Shown in pieces: positions 25,063-35,459 of a stretch of DNA of 64,000 nucleotides. Position 1 is the first letter of the stretch. Every line of letters begins with the position of its first letter. Below the pieces are notes generated by a model that saw only the letters and a program-made list of their open reading frames with translations, ran no database searches and was not told where the DNA came from. The translations under genes and the position numbers were made by a program. The stretch is from Isoetes taiwanensis (Eukaryota > Streptophyta > Lycopodiopsida > Isoetales > Isoetaceae): NCBI GenBank assembly GCA_021234155.1, contig JAJEKV010000067.1, positions 3,589,279 to 3,653,278 of the forward strand, written 5' to 3'.

Positions 25063-25352
25063 GCTCCAACATTCCACCTAGGCTCAAACATGCCAAGGAG
25101 GCTCAAACATGCCACATGGTCTTCAACATGCCACCTAGGCTCCAACATGCCAAGGTGGCTCAAACATGCCACGTGGGCTCCAACATGCCACCTAGGCTCC
25201 AACATGCCACGTGGACTCCAACATGCCAAGGTGGCTCAAACATGCCACCTAGGATCAAACATGCCAAGGTGGCTCCAACATGCCATCTAGGCTCCAACAT
25301 GCCAAGGTGGCTCAGACATGCCACCTAGGCTCAAGCATGCCACCTAGGCACC
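25063..25352 (+). repeat. 19-bp minisatellite
   Basis: About 15 head-to-tail units of 19 bp follow the form CTCMAACATGCCAMSTRGG, alternating variants with AAGGTGG and ACCTAGG ends. Units are contiguous without unique spacers. Related words flank the satellite array in both transposon copies. Confidence 0.9.
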
Positions 25353-25530
25353 CCAAGTGGTGACATGGCATGCCAAATAAGCAAGGTCAAGTTTTGACTA
25401 GGCCAAAAATGAAAAAGATGTCCATCTTTGGTCTTTTCGTTGGGTGATGTTTGGTCTTTTAGGTGACATGGCTAGATGATGGTGACATGGATATGATGAC
25501 TAGGACTTTATGCAAGGAATATGATGACTA

Positions 25531-27300
25531 GGACCACGAAGTATCCTGCGGGTTGACCGCGTAGAAAACCAAGTGTTTTGTCGTTCGGGCAGTACAAAGG
25601 CTCTGGAATGGAGATTCGACTTCGCCATGTCATCCGGAATGGCGAAATTACCCCAGGGACCAAGTTACATGGTCACGAAACTTGGTCCCCAGGGGTAAAG
25701 TCAACATTTTGAGACCATTAGCAGAGTCAGTTCACAGTTTTGGACTGGGAGATTTGCCCGTCCGTGGCCAGGGGCCTTCAGGAGAGGACTTTTGGGGCGA
25801 ACTGCTTCCGGAAGGTTCCCTCTACGTGATGACATTGTGCAAGATCCTGGTCGAATCTGACTAGGATATGGCCTCCGAAATGTAAACCCTATGTGTTGCT
25901 AGGTTATTGAAAGGTTTGCGTTATGGAGGTCGAGTTTTAGTCGGTTGCACTTGGGACATGGTCGAGAAGTTATAGTTAAAAATGTGAAGAAATAGGAACT
26001 GAGGGAATGGGATTTGGATTTATCTTCCTCCCAGTGTGGCAATTAGAAGTCAAGAGCACCTTTTGCAGTAGCAAAATTGTTTGGGATCATTCGGGATGGC
26101 CAATAGATCCAAACTCTATTATTTCAGTTGCATGGCTCCGCATGTGCGTTTAGCAAAGGTGCACCTAGCTATCCAAGAAAACGACCACGTTTTGGCCTCC
26201 GAAACGTAAACCCTACAATAACCTAACAACACACAGGGTTTACATTTCGAAGGCCAAAACGTGGTGGGTTTTCTTGGATAATAGGTACACCTTTATAAGC
26301 GCACATCTTGAGAACCATGGCTGCTTTAAATAGCGGTTTGGATCTATTGGCCATCCGCTGCCCAAACAATACTAACTGCAAAAGCGCTCTTGACTCTAAT
26401 ACCCACGATGAGGAGGATAACTTCAAACCCCATTCCATCGGGTTCCTATTGCTACATTTTTCAATTGCGGCTTCTCAACCATGTCCCAAGTGCAACCCGA
26501 CTAAAACTCAACCCCCCATAATGTAAACCCTTCAATAACCTAGGCAACACCGAGGTTTACGTTTGAGCTATATCTAGTCGGTTGACCAAAATCTTGCACA
26601 ATGTCATCCGCGTGAAAGGAGGGTGTTGGCCTGGGAAGATGGACCTTTAAAACCTTTAGGGCGGTTCGCCCCAAAGGTCCTCTCCCAAAGAACCACGGCC
26701 ATGGGCGGGCAACTTTCCCACTCCGGGCGTAGGCGACTCTGCCAATGGACTCAAAACATTGACATTACCACGGAGACCAAGTTTAGGTAGGCGAAGACTA
26801 CCCCTTTCCAAGAAGCGTAAAGTAGCTCATGTCTAACATGTTAAGTAGTCAATTGGTCTAAGAGGTGGGTACGCGAGAATCACGCCATGTAGGGGTTCGT
26901 GTTTTTCGTTGCAAAAATGGCCCGTATAACTTGGTCTCTAGGGTAATTTAAGCCCGTTCGGATGGCATGGCAAAAGTCGAATCTCCATTCCGGAGCCTTT
27001 GTACTGCCCGAACAACAAAACATTTGGTTTTCTACACGGTCAACCCGCAGGACGCTTCGTGGTTTTGATAAGTTCTCATGGACGGATCTTGGATTTTTTG
27101 AGCACCTTTCGAAGCGAGGTTATTTGAATAAGCGGATTCAATGGTCGGATAGGAAAATCGAGTGGGGTGGGAGGGCATTGGCATTTGCCCTCCCAGAGGA
27201 GCGCTAACACGAAAGGCTGCCTCGATAACCTTTCTAAGGTCCATCTTTTGGGGTCAGCCTCTCCCTCGGCGAGGAAGCGTGCAAAGTCTGGCACAGTTCG
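25531..27300. repeat. Large inverted repeat of diverged satellite monomers
   Basis: The left arm (25531-26214) reads in the same sense as the transposon satellite and the right arm (26223-27300) in the opposite sense. The centre pairs CCTCCGAAACGTAAACCC with its near-complement CAGGGTTTACATTTCGAAGG around an 18-base loop. Outer pairs include GCGGGTTGACC (25549) with GGTCAACCCGC (27039). The right arm retains nearly a full type I monomer including segments deleted from the left arm. Confidence 0.8.
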
Positions 27301-27387
27301 ATTTTTGTACGTGTACATGATACTTGTAGAAGCCCAATAATGGCCCTATATTCTACACCAATAATTCACATCAATAATTTCACTTCA

Positions 27388-27396
27388 CTATAAAAA
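27388..27396 (+). promoter_or_regulatory. TATA box of small duplicated gene, unit 1
   Basis: ACTATAAAAA lies about 42 bp before the ATG at 27432. The surrounding 90 bp are repeated upstream of unit 2. Confidence 0.5.
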
Positions 27397-27431
27397 CAGC
27401 TCGACTCGGGGGTAGAGATCATTCATCTTCC

Positions 27432-27617
27432 ATGGCTTCCTCGATGCCTCGTCCAGAGCACATCCGATCTTTCAAGTGCTACTTGAGCTACAACGATCTG
27501 AATGAATCGCAAAGAAATGGTGTTAATCTTGATCCATGGCTCCAATCTAAGGCTGATGGTCACGCTGGTGCTTGGGGGAAGCTCACTCGTGTTAAAGTCC
27601 ACATTTTTGGCTTCTGA
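27432..27617 (+). CDS. Small hypothetical protein, 61 codons
   Basis: The ORF starts MASSMPRPEHIRSFKCYLSY and ends VKVHIFGF at a TGA. A TATA box and a promoter-like segment precede it, and the whole unit is duplicated downstream in degenerate form, which argues that it once was a gene. No signal peptide, membrane segment or known domain is seen. It could also be part of a nonautonomous element. Confidence 0.35.
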   Translation: MASSMPRPEHIRSFKCYLSYNDLNESQRNGVNLDPWLQSKADGHAGAWGKLTRVKVHIFGF

Positions 27618-27984
27618 TCGTCGGAGATCTATGAGTTGAATAGCATCACGAGCTTTGATGTTGATGATGAGTGAATCAATGTTATCAGTGATGTATGAGT
27701 ACCTATGAAGTATGTATTACAATCAATGTTATCAGTGATGACTATTGTATTCGTTTATGATATAATAATCTTATGAGCACCTATAAACTATGTAAGGATG
27801 TAATACCACGATGAAGGAGTTTGATGTATCATACACGAATGTAGTGTAAGGGTGTGCTCTTGACTTCCCGATATATATGCATAGCGGTTCCTAATTTCAA
27901 CCACACATACTCAAGCACCGTTTTAAAAGCTTACATATATCCATCTGAAAAGATGTATTATACTTGTATTTATACAGCGGTCTT

Positions 27985-28330
27985 ATACCACGAGCAATAA
28001 TGGCCTTTTGAAGTCTACCCCAATAATTCACCTCAATAATTCTACTTCACTATAAAAGCTTCTCACTTGGGGCTAAAGTTCATTCTTCTCCCATGGATTT
28101 TTAAGCCTTCATCGGTTCACCACATGAGGCCATCAAGTGCTCAATGAGCCACTCGATCTTGTTGGTTGCCTAGGCAGGCATCTTCTTCTTGATCCCTACT
28201 GCGAAGAAAAGCTTTGGTGAGATTTGTTGCCATGCATCAATTAGTGTAATGATCCATCGATTTGGCTTCTGGCCCGAATGAGCTATGAGATATCGGGGAT
28301 CACTACTATAGATCCACGAAGATGAATGAA
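27985..28330 (+). pseudogene. Degenerate tandem copy of the small gene
   Basis: AATAATTCACCTCAATAATT and CACTATAAAAGC followed by CATTCTTCTCCCATGG repeat the promoter of unit 1. After the ATG (28093) an in-frame stop comes almost at once, and downstream words (AAGTGCT, TTTGGCTTCTG) align with unit 1 in order. Confidence 0.4.
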
Positions 28331-28836
28331 TCACTGTTTAGCATTGTATAGTGTAAGAGCTCTTGTGTTGAGATGAAAAAAGCGAGGCGTAATGAATAAT
28401 AACTAGTCTATTGTAACTTGCATGTTATGAATGATATAGTAATTATGTAAAAGAGCATTGCATACCTCAAGAGTTCTCATCATCGTCCTTAGCTTCTTTA
28501 GCCACTAATTCTTGCAACTAAGCCCCCACACTCTTTGGGGATCACCAGCGACAATGGCACGGTCTCTCGGCCCAACCATAGTCTATTGTTTTCAAATGTT
28601 GGTAGCGTGGCGGGTCATTAGGATTGGGTCTCAAATTCTTGCTCCAGCAATCCTATCTTGCATTGCATATGAGGTTCTCTTTACGACAGGCTCAAACCGG
28701 GGAGACAAACACCTCTTAAGTAATGTGGGAGATTAGGGTCCTCTATTGGGTCCTCTTGGCCAAAAAGCCATCCCGTCGGGCGGTTATCATGTGAGTGCGA
28801 TTAGCAAGAGCATTCCTTTCTTGACATCTGCGTCAC
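28331..28836. other. Short spacer, nothing recognised
   Basis: Mixed-composition DNA with one 74-codon ORF (28512-28736) that has no recognisable motif. It precedes the SINE. Confidence 0.4.
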
Positions 28837-29067
28837 GGGCATTTGGTCTAGTGGTAACACACTAGTTCCTTAGCAATGTGGTCTCGAGTTCGAGGCCGCC
28901 CCGAAATCCTTTTCGATGCTTGTTGGGGTCAAATCTAACGGGCGCCAATGTAAAGGTGGTTGGGGCGAGGGCCAGCAATAGAGCAATGTAGTGTGGTGTG
29001 TGGTCACATGTCCGGTTGGATCTTTGCCTAGTGGCGTGATGTTAAAATACTATCTATCTATCTATCT
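28837..29067 (+). mobile_element. tRNA-derived SINE
   Basis: An RNA polymerase III box A-like sequence TGGTCTAGTGG lies at 28844-28854 and a box B-like sequence GAGTTCGAGGC at 28886-28896, spaced as in tRNA genes. The tRNA-like head is followed by about 150 bp of unrelated body and an AT-rich end, TTAAAATA plus (CTAT)n. Length near 230 bp, internal promoter and short-repeat tail are typical of plant SINEs. The tail resembles that of the LINE at 20495-23373. No clear target-site duplication was found; the exact start is uncertain by a few bases. Confidence 0.65.
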
Positions 29068-29069
29068 TG

Positions 29070-29405
29070 GTAGGGTCGAATATTTCAAGCTGGGTTCTTG
29101 GGTCTGCAGAAAGGCCCAGCGTAATGAGATGCTTCAATGTCCTCATCCACAAACACTCTTTCGGGTTCTTCAATGCACTTTGCACAGTCTTTGGGCGAAA
29201 ATCTGAATAGCGGACTCTGCATTTGCACGTCCCCAAGCACTTCGCGTGAAGGTGGACCCGGTAGTCAATAACTTCATTCATATATGTGTTGGACCATGAC
29301 TTATAAGCCATCTCTAGAAATAGGCGCCTAGTGCATCATGTACTTGGCAATAGAAAGCTCTTAATGCACCTATATCTTTCAAGCTCCCATATGGTACCCG
29401 CGACC
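29070..29405 (-). pseudogene. C-terminal fragment of the transposon-split DUF7869-like gene
   Basis: Read on the minus strand, the sequence continues the ORF interrupted at 55528. Removing the element and one target-site copy joins PRGSPKV to AGTIWELERY in one frame. Coding-like fragments follow: MAYKSWSNTYMNEVIDY and, in a shifted frame, KDCAKCIEEPERVF. The fragment ends at the SINE tail. The function of this C-terminal region is unknown. Confidence 0.65.
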
Positions 29406-29434
29406 CACAACAAGAGAATGGACATTTAGCGGCG
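29406..29434 (+). repeat. Left terminal inverted repeat of the complete element
   Basis: It begins CACAACAAGAGAATGG and ends in ATTTAGCGGCG. It differs at four positions from the right end read on the opposite strand. The preceding ACC is the left target-site copy. Confidence 0.85.
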
Positions 29435-29815
29435 TGGGCTTTAGCGTCTGTGCGGCGTGGCGTCGCAAATAAGCGTCACCATGCGACTCAAAGCGGCGTC
29501 CGCGTCGCGGAACCACGTCGCATCACGGCGTGTAATCGCGACGTCGACACCACGCCAGTGGGCGCTTGCGCCCGGTGGGCGGCGAATGGCGGGTGTCGCC
29601 CGGTGGATGTTCTGACGTGGCGTCGCATCACGGCGTCGTATATGGCGGCGATGTATGGATGTGGCGTCGATGCGTATGTGGCGTATGTGGCGTATGTGGC
29701 GTCGATCGCGTATATGTGGCGTATATGACCGCGTCGGTTATGTATATGTGGCGTATATGACACGTCCGATGCGTATATGTGTGGCGTAGGTGGTGCATGT
29801 GGCGTATATTTTTTA
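29430..29815. repeat. GC-rich left subterminal repeats, copy B
   Basis: This is the counterpart of 420-810. It consists of repeated GGCGTCGC and GTCGCATCACGGCG words followed by tandem GTATGTGGC units (about 29660-29800). Confidence 0.6.
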
Positions 29816-29956
29816 TACCACGAAGGTTAATGGTTTTAGGATTACAAATTCAATACATGCGATTGATGCAATGCGAAAAAAGACTCGGCGACCAACTGCG
29901 GCTTCATTTTAAAGCGTGTTGCTGCGCATGCATCATCCGCGATAGATGTGCTCTTG

Positions 29957-31740
29957 CTATAAATTGTTCATTATAAAAGCGGCGTTATGCGTGTCAAAAT
30001 CTAGTTGTTCCAAGTTTACAATCCTTGAAGGTAACTTGACAATAGGCTTGTTGTCAATCATTGTTCTTTGAGAAGAACGGGATAAAGCCTTAAAATTTGT
30101 GCAAGAACACAAGAAAAATCCCACACTTTTACCTTTTGTCCGTAGAAGCATTATAGTGTTTAATATGACTTGCGGTAGCTTGTCCAAGCGTCGATGGCGG
30201 ATTCTAGGTTTACCTCCTTCATCTAGACTCTTGAAGCCATTTACTTGAAAAATGGTTTTTTGGGGGCTTTGAGAGCTTGCAAGAGCTGGAAAAATATTAT
30301 GCGGAACTATATCGACAAACCAAAAGAAGCACATATGGATCACGTCAATACGGGGGAAGAAGGTTATGATCTAAAATCTCATCTTTGGGTATACAAGTAA
30401 TTCTAATGGCACTATGGAAGTTGAAAGATCAACATCAAGGTTGGAATCGGCGGCAATGCTTGAACTTGCAACTTTACACCAAGCGTCACGGATGATTTTG
30501 TGATATATGATGGTGGAGGAATTTGCGTTTCAATTGCACAAGTTCCATATGAAGCCGACCCCATTGATGAGGATTTTTGAAAGCCCAGAGATACTATGTG
30601 GCTACACACGTTGATGGCCTTGTTTAGGAGATCCATACATGGAAAGTGGAATTGGAACATAGCTCACAGGCTGCTATGCCCGTAAGAGTATCTAAACTGC
30701 CGGTTGTTACCTTGGAAGTCTTCAAAGTAGAGCATGTCATGGTGCAAAGGAAAATGGGCTTCACACGGGCTTAGGGATCCTGGCGGTTGAGCTTGCCCGG
30801 AGCATCATTTGGGGGTTCTTCCACGAACACCCAATCTGCCGAAAAACGAGCTCTCTTACGCTCCTACATGCCAAAATCGAGATCCTTTGGTGCGGTTTTT
30901 TAACGCCATGCTCAGTTGTTTTAAACTTCATGACTCATGAACTTGTTAGTTTGGCGCCAAGATTTTTATGGGTTCTTCTTTGCATCGATTGTATGATCAA
31001 ACCGGTCACAACATACTGACAAAAAAATCATGCGCTTTTTTTTGAAAAATCTCTTAAGCTCTTTTTAATTTCTTCATTATGGCCATTACGAGGTTGTGGA
31101 GGCATTTGCCTTCTTGGACAAGTTTGTTCATCGAAAATCAAAGAGAATTGTGGAGTTGGTTGAACCAAAATATTTTAATTGGTCATCTAGCAAAATGCTT
31201 TGGGAAGAAAATAAGTGTATTCTCTACTTAACATTCATTCTAGAACTTTCTACAACGTTACGGAATTTTCTAGAAGGATTCCTTAGGCTCACCAAGATTC
31301 TCTTATATTTTAAAACTTTTTAAAACTTTCTAGAACATTCTAGAACTTTTATTATATGTGGCGTATGTGACATATGTGTGTAGAAGGTCGCATGTTCGAA
31401 AAGGCACCATCTTCATTGTGCCCTTAAGCCCCGGCAAGCACATGAACTTTTAGTGTGAGCATTTCTAATGGATTGAGCTTCATCGAATAATTCTAAACCA
31501 CCTAATGTTCGACGGTGTGCCCCTTAGCACAGGGGGCTGCTTCTTTTCATCCTCTTGGGATGGCTACGTAATTGAGAACAAATGGTTCCATATGTAGTAA
31601 GCACAATGTCGTGCTTACAAAATTCAACACAATTTATTCTTCTCGATCTTCATGGTATATGTACCTACGAGATAGCTTGCCGGATGGTACTACTTTTCCT
31701 TCAATTCATGTTCCCATTGTTTTTAAAAGCGATTTAGGGC
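29957..31740 (-). pseudogene. SNF2-family helicase-like fragments, copy B
   Basis: The minus strand has ILNTIMLLRTKGKS and MIDNKPIVKLPSRIVNLEQL at 30343-29957, and RWFRII.DEAQSIRNAHTKS with an upstream DIVLTTYGTIC-like run at about 31640-31430. These are consecutive SNF2 landmarks in correct order. An insertion of about 20 residues between RTKGKS and MIDNKPIV may be an intron or degenerate sequence. The gene lies between the left subterminal repeats and the transposase genes and runs opposite to them. Confidence 0.6.
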
Positions 31741-31769
31741 AAACAATCAAGGTGCAAACAATCGGGGTT

Positions 31770-33250
31770 GGCAAGGAGTATAAAAATGATCGCGCGTCAT
31801 CTTTTCAAAAGCTTGGATTCACGTTTGATCTTGAGCCATGCGTTACCACAAAAGTTCAGCCTAGAGGATATTATGCTAGACACTCCACGGATATTTACGT
31901 GGTGGATCTGAGTTGTCTCTCAAGATAGTGTAGATTGGTTAGATAAAGAAAGTCCTTGAGGCGGCATTTCATTTAGTGCTTGTGCAACCAAGTGGGCGAC
32001 TTGATTTGATAGCGATTACGTTGGATTTTTTTGTTTTGATTTCGTCATTCAAAAATCAACGCGAAGCACATTTGCCTTGCGATGGAATTGTGGAGAAAAA
32101 AAAAAAAGATGAAAATCAATGCATGTGGAAATGTAGATCTTGTTATTGGGATAGTTCCCAAAGTTATGTCTTCACAAAAGGTTGAAACGGTTTTGTCAAG
32201 GCAAAGAATTTGGTGAATGATGTGGTTTCGTTTGAGAGAGATATCCAAGGTAAAAAAATTTACATCGGTGGCGAAGGGATCCTTCTGGCGGTCTTTGGAA
32301 ATTACGATGTTGATCACGGGGATGCAACATGACCCTTTCTTGAGAAAGTTTTCGGTTTGTTTGGAGTCGATATTTGGTATTGAAGCAACTTAAATTCTAT
32401 CTTTTGATATAACTATAATATGGTAGTTTTGATCTCGGATTAGCTCTGGTTGATCCAATTTTTGAGCTTCGAATTTAGCTTATGGTTGATCCAAATTTTT
32501 GAGGCCTTTGCCTTATGTATATAAGCATGATGTAGAATACAAAAAGCTGGATATATGATATGATATAGATTTAAAAATCGGTTTTTCAAAATGGAATTTG
32601 AAGATAAAAATATGAAGAAGATGAATATGATCGGGATGGATATCAAGAAGATAGATACCACGATGAATAAGGATATGACAATAATATTGCTTGTTTTAAT
32701 TTATATAGGCCTCTTTGTGCTATGGGTATTTTGAAAAAAGCGGATGAATTTAGTGATGGACATGGAGTTGGAGATGGTTGATCCGAATTTTTTGAGCTCA
32801 TAATTTAGCTTACGGTTGATCAGGAGAAAGAAAAAAAAAGAAGGAATTAGAAATGACATATGGATTTACCCCTAGAATTTCTACAGCGAGAAGATTGGGT
32901 AGTAAAAAGTGGGACTCCCATATCCTCGGTCCAACATCTTTAGAAAGCAACAAAATGCAATCTGAATGAGGAACTTGGTGTCGGCATAGTGGGAGAAGCT
33001 GCCCGGCGACTCCTTGCAAATCCAAGGCATTAATGTCCCATGTGTCAAAGCGTCGATCAAAATTTGCCTAAAAATGCCATACCCACGGCATCGTCGACAA
33101 ATGTCACGGCAAATGTCGGGACTGTCGCGCAATTTGCTCGTGATCATTCACTAATCAAGCTATGTTCAAGTGTTTTGAGGTATCTTGCAGATTTTAGGTT
33201 GTTACACAAAACTTGCTTTCAGATTTTAGGTTGCTCAAAGCGACATAGGT
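31770..33250 (+). other. Region with weak coding-like fragments, copy B
   Basis: This is the counterpart of 2777-4260. The best frame gives FQKLGFTFDLEPCVTTKVQP then GYYARHSTDIYVVDL at about 31800-31915, and KKKDENQCMWKCRSCYWDSS near 32100. No family was recognised; 32400-32820 is AT-rich and apparently noncoding. Confidence 0.25.
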
Positions 33251-33259
33251 ATACATAAA

Positions 33260-33560
33260 TTTCATAGCAGGCAAATGTCACGACAAATGTCACGACAAAT
33301 GTCGGGCGTCGCATCGCGGCGTCATGTGACATTCTGAGAACCTAAGACACGTCGATGCGTTACTTGCCCGCGTGTCTTGCCGGTCGCATGTGACACGGAT
33401 TTTGGCCGTTGACTATCATTCGCATGCGGCGTGGTCTACGACGTGTATGACATCGTGCATGCGTACTTGCGGTGTCTTTGCCAAGTGGTAGGTGACTGGC
33501 ATGTGGCCGGGATTGACACTACGTCGCCCGGCGGCGTCCGTCGCATCGCGGCGTTCTGAT
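33260..33560. promoter_or_regulatory. Internal GC-rich repeat block upstream of TATA box, copy B
   Basis: Tandem CAAATGTCACGA units (about 33270-33305) precede GTCGCATCGCGGCG-type words, ending at a TATA box at 33562. It is the same arrangement as 4270-4550. Confidence 0.45.
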
Positions 33561-33561
33561 T

Positions 33562-33570
33562 CTATATAAA
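33562..33570 (+). promoter_or_regulatory. TATA box, copy B
   Basis: CTATATAAA lies 107 bp upstream of the ATG at 33677, directly after the GC-rich block. Confidence 0.6.
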
Positions 33571-33676
33571 CAACTTTTTTCGGCCTTCATTGTTATTTTC
33601 TTTAAAACCTCTTCCGACCCTAGTGCCTTTGGTGTTCTTCTTTTTAACCATATCTTATACTTGTTCTTTGCCCTAC

Positions 33677-33784
33677 ATGGATCGCCATGGTCATCGGCAT
33701 GATCGGCCTTTGGAGATGGCGGGGAGGCAGATTGATGTTGTCTTACCACCGGGGAAATTTGGATATCTTGCGGAACCGTCACAT
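33677..33784 (+). CDS. First exon of the TATA-driven transposon gene, copy B
   Basis: Exactly 36 codons run from ATG to a GTAAGT donor: MDRHGHRHDRPLEMAGRQID and then a VVLPPGKFGYLAEPSH end. The TATA box is 107 bp upstream. The next coding-like material starts at about 34300 and leads into the SET region, so this exon probably belongs to the SET-domain gene. The exon has no recognisable domain; its start is rich in His and Arg. Confidence 0.5.
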
Positions 33785-33871
33785 GTAAGTTCTGGATTCT
33801 TGTATTTAGTAGCCTAGACATATATAAACTAGGAGAGGGCGTGTAATTGCGAGTAGTAAAAAAGTGTTTTG

Positions 33872-34167
33872 GTCAAGGACACGATTAGCCTCCACCTTGA
33901 GTGGAAGGGACCCGGGTGTGCCGGGCCCAAACTCACCTTCATACCTTACTAAGTACAATGTAGATTACAAAATTGAGGTGTCGTAGTCAAGGTCATATGT
34001 AAACTTCACCTTGAGTGGAGGGGACTCTATGTATCGGGGCTAAGCAGCGTCTCCAAAAAGATCTTTATTGAAATTGAAACTTATATAAAGGGTGGGTACT
34101 CGGGGAAGGGCATGGTCGGCTTCACCTTGAGTGGAGGGACTACGTGTCCGAACCCCATTCACGTCCA
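33872..34167 (+). repeat. Three hairpin-forming repeat units in intron 1, copy B
   Basis: Units are at about 33872-33940, 33983-34040 and 34108-34166, all with the CACCTTGAGTGG hairpin core. They occupy the intron after the exon at 33677-33784. Confidence 0.65.
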
Positions 34168-34206
34168 TTTAGGATTTAGGGTTTAGGGTTTAGGGTTTAG
34201 GGTTTA
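34168..34206 (+). repeat. Interstitial plant telomere-type repeat, copy B
   Basis: A TTTAGGA variant followed by TTTAGGG units, at the same position after the third hairpin unit as in copy A. Confidence 0.85.
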
Positions 34207-34299
34207 TACTACCATATATTGTATCTATCACTGACCCGTTCAAACTATTATGCGGTTATATAGTACTTACCTTTTGTAATTGGCGGAGGACAAAATAGT

Positions 34300-35326
34300 T
34301 TCGATTGTAAAAAGATGTATGGGGCTGAAGAGGCGACTTAGAGCGGTTGTTGAAGACCATCGATAAGATTTGGTACATTTGAACAACCCACGGATCGATG
34401 CTCGTCATGGATGTCGAGGTTGGTATACAATTATTATTTGTTTTTTTTTTTTTTTTAGTATCTCTCGGTTCAAGTATATATTCAAGATGTTTATGATATC
34501 TAAATATGTAGGTAGATGATCTTGATGTCTCCTCCAAACTAGATGTGGATTTTGGTTTAATGTTGTCCATAGAGGCATATGGCCCAGGCGATAACCGATT
34601 CATCAATAATGTGGATGGGTGCAGCTCAACGGCCGAGTGTTCCCCTGCGTGAAAGAACACGAAGGACTACAATCATGAGAACATTGCATGTGTCGCACAT
34701 TTCCCAAACGCTTGGCCTCAGCACGGCGTGAAATTCTGAAAAATTGCAAAGATTAGTCCAGACCCTTTGTTAGGCACATAACACATTTGGCTTGTGGCGA
34801 TGGGCTACCTATCCCTATGGATCAAGAATTTGCTTATTGGGGAAAGAAGATACATCATTATCTTGAACCGCATTTGTCAGAAAATTTGGATTGGCCTTAT
34901 CTCCGACGCAGCGTATAGAAGTGGGCGAGATACCCACATTCCATTAATGCCATATCACGAGGTCCCGAAATACGATTGGAAAACTTGGCAAACTTTGACT
35001 AAATATGCTTGGCGTATGAGGTTTATGGAATGAATTCCAATCTTTAAAGTCGATAGGCTGTGGGGGCATGTGATGAGGAGTTGAAGTTTATTGATGGTGG
35101 GCGGGGGTTCATGGCAATATTGCGGGGTTCATCAACAGTTCTATTGACAACCGTGGCGATGCAATTGTGAATTTTAGAGTGTCAAGGAGGGGAGGAAGAT
35201 TTTTTTACAAGATCACATAAAAGCGGATATATCATGGTGTGTGCTATTAAAAGCATAAACATTGGAGATGAGTTATTTATCAACTATCGCTATGATAGAC
35301 CTCTCCCATTTGAGATGGAACAATAG
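34300..35326 (+). pseudogene. SET-domain gene of the transposon, copy B
   Basis: The C-terminal half of a SET lysine methyltransferase domain is legible. GNIAGFINSS (from 35113) matches the family's GN.ARFINHS knot motif and continues as DNRGDAIVNFRVSRRGGRFF. After one frame change, AIKSINIGDELFINYRYDRP (from about 35247) matches the closing A..I..GEEL..NY motif; the ORF ends at 35324-35326. No post-SET cysteines follow. Upstream are DVSSKLDVDFGLMLSIEAYG (about 34520) and VPKYDWKTWQTLTKYAWRM (about 34970-35026). Probable first exon 33677-33784. The SET identity is well supported; substrate and activity are unknown, and the His of the usual NHS is replaced by Ser. Confidence 0.7.
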
Positions 35327-35459
35327 TATTGTTGTACTAAAAAAAGGAATAAAGAGGTTTTTTTTTTAATATGTTTTTTGTCACTCGTGAGTCTATACAA
35401 ATGGTTGTATGTATTTTATACTTATTACATTATTTGACATAATGGTTATCGTTACTCTG

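Noticed and set aside
25063-25352. CRISPR-like array
   Set aside because: Units are 19 bp, contiguous and without unique spacers, in a plant genome. It is a minisatellite.
28337-28420. A functional tRNA gene near the SINE region
   Set aside because: Box A and box B words occur only at 28844-28896, where cloverleaf pairing is incomplete and a SINE body and tail follow. No other tRNA-like fold was seen here.
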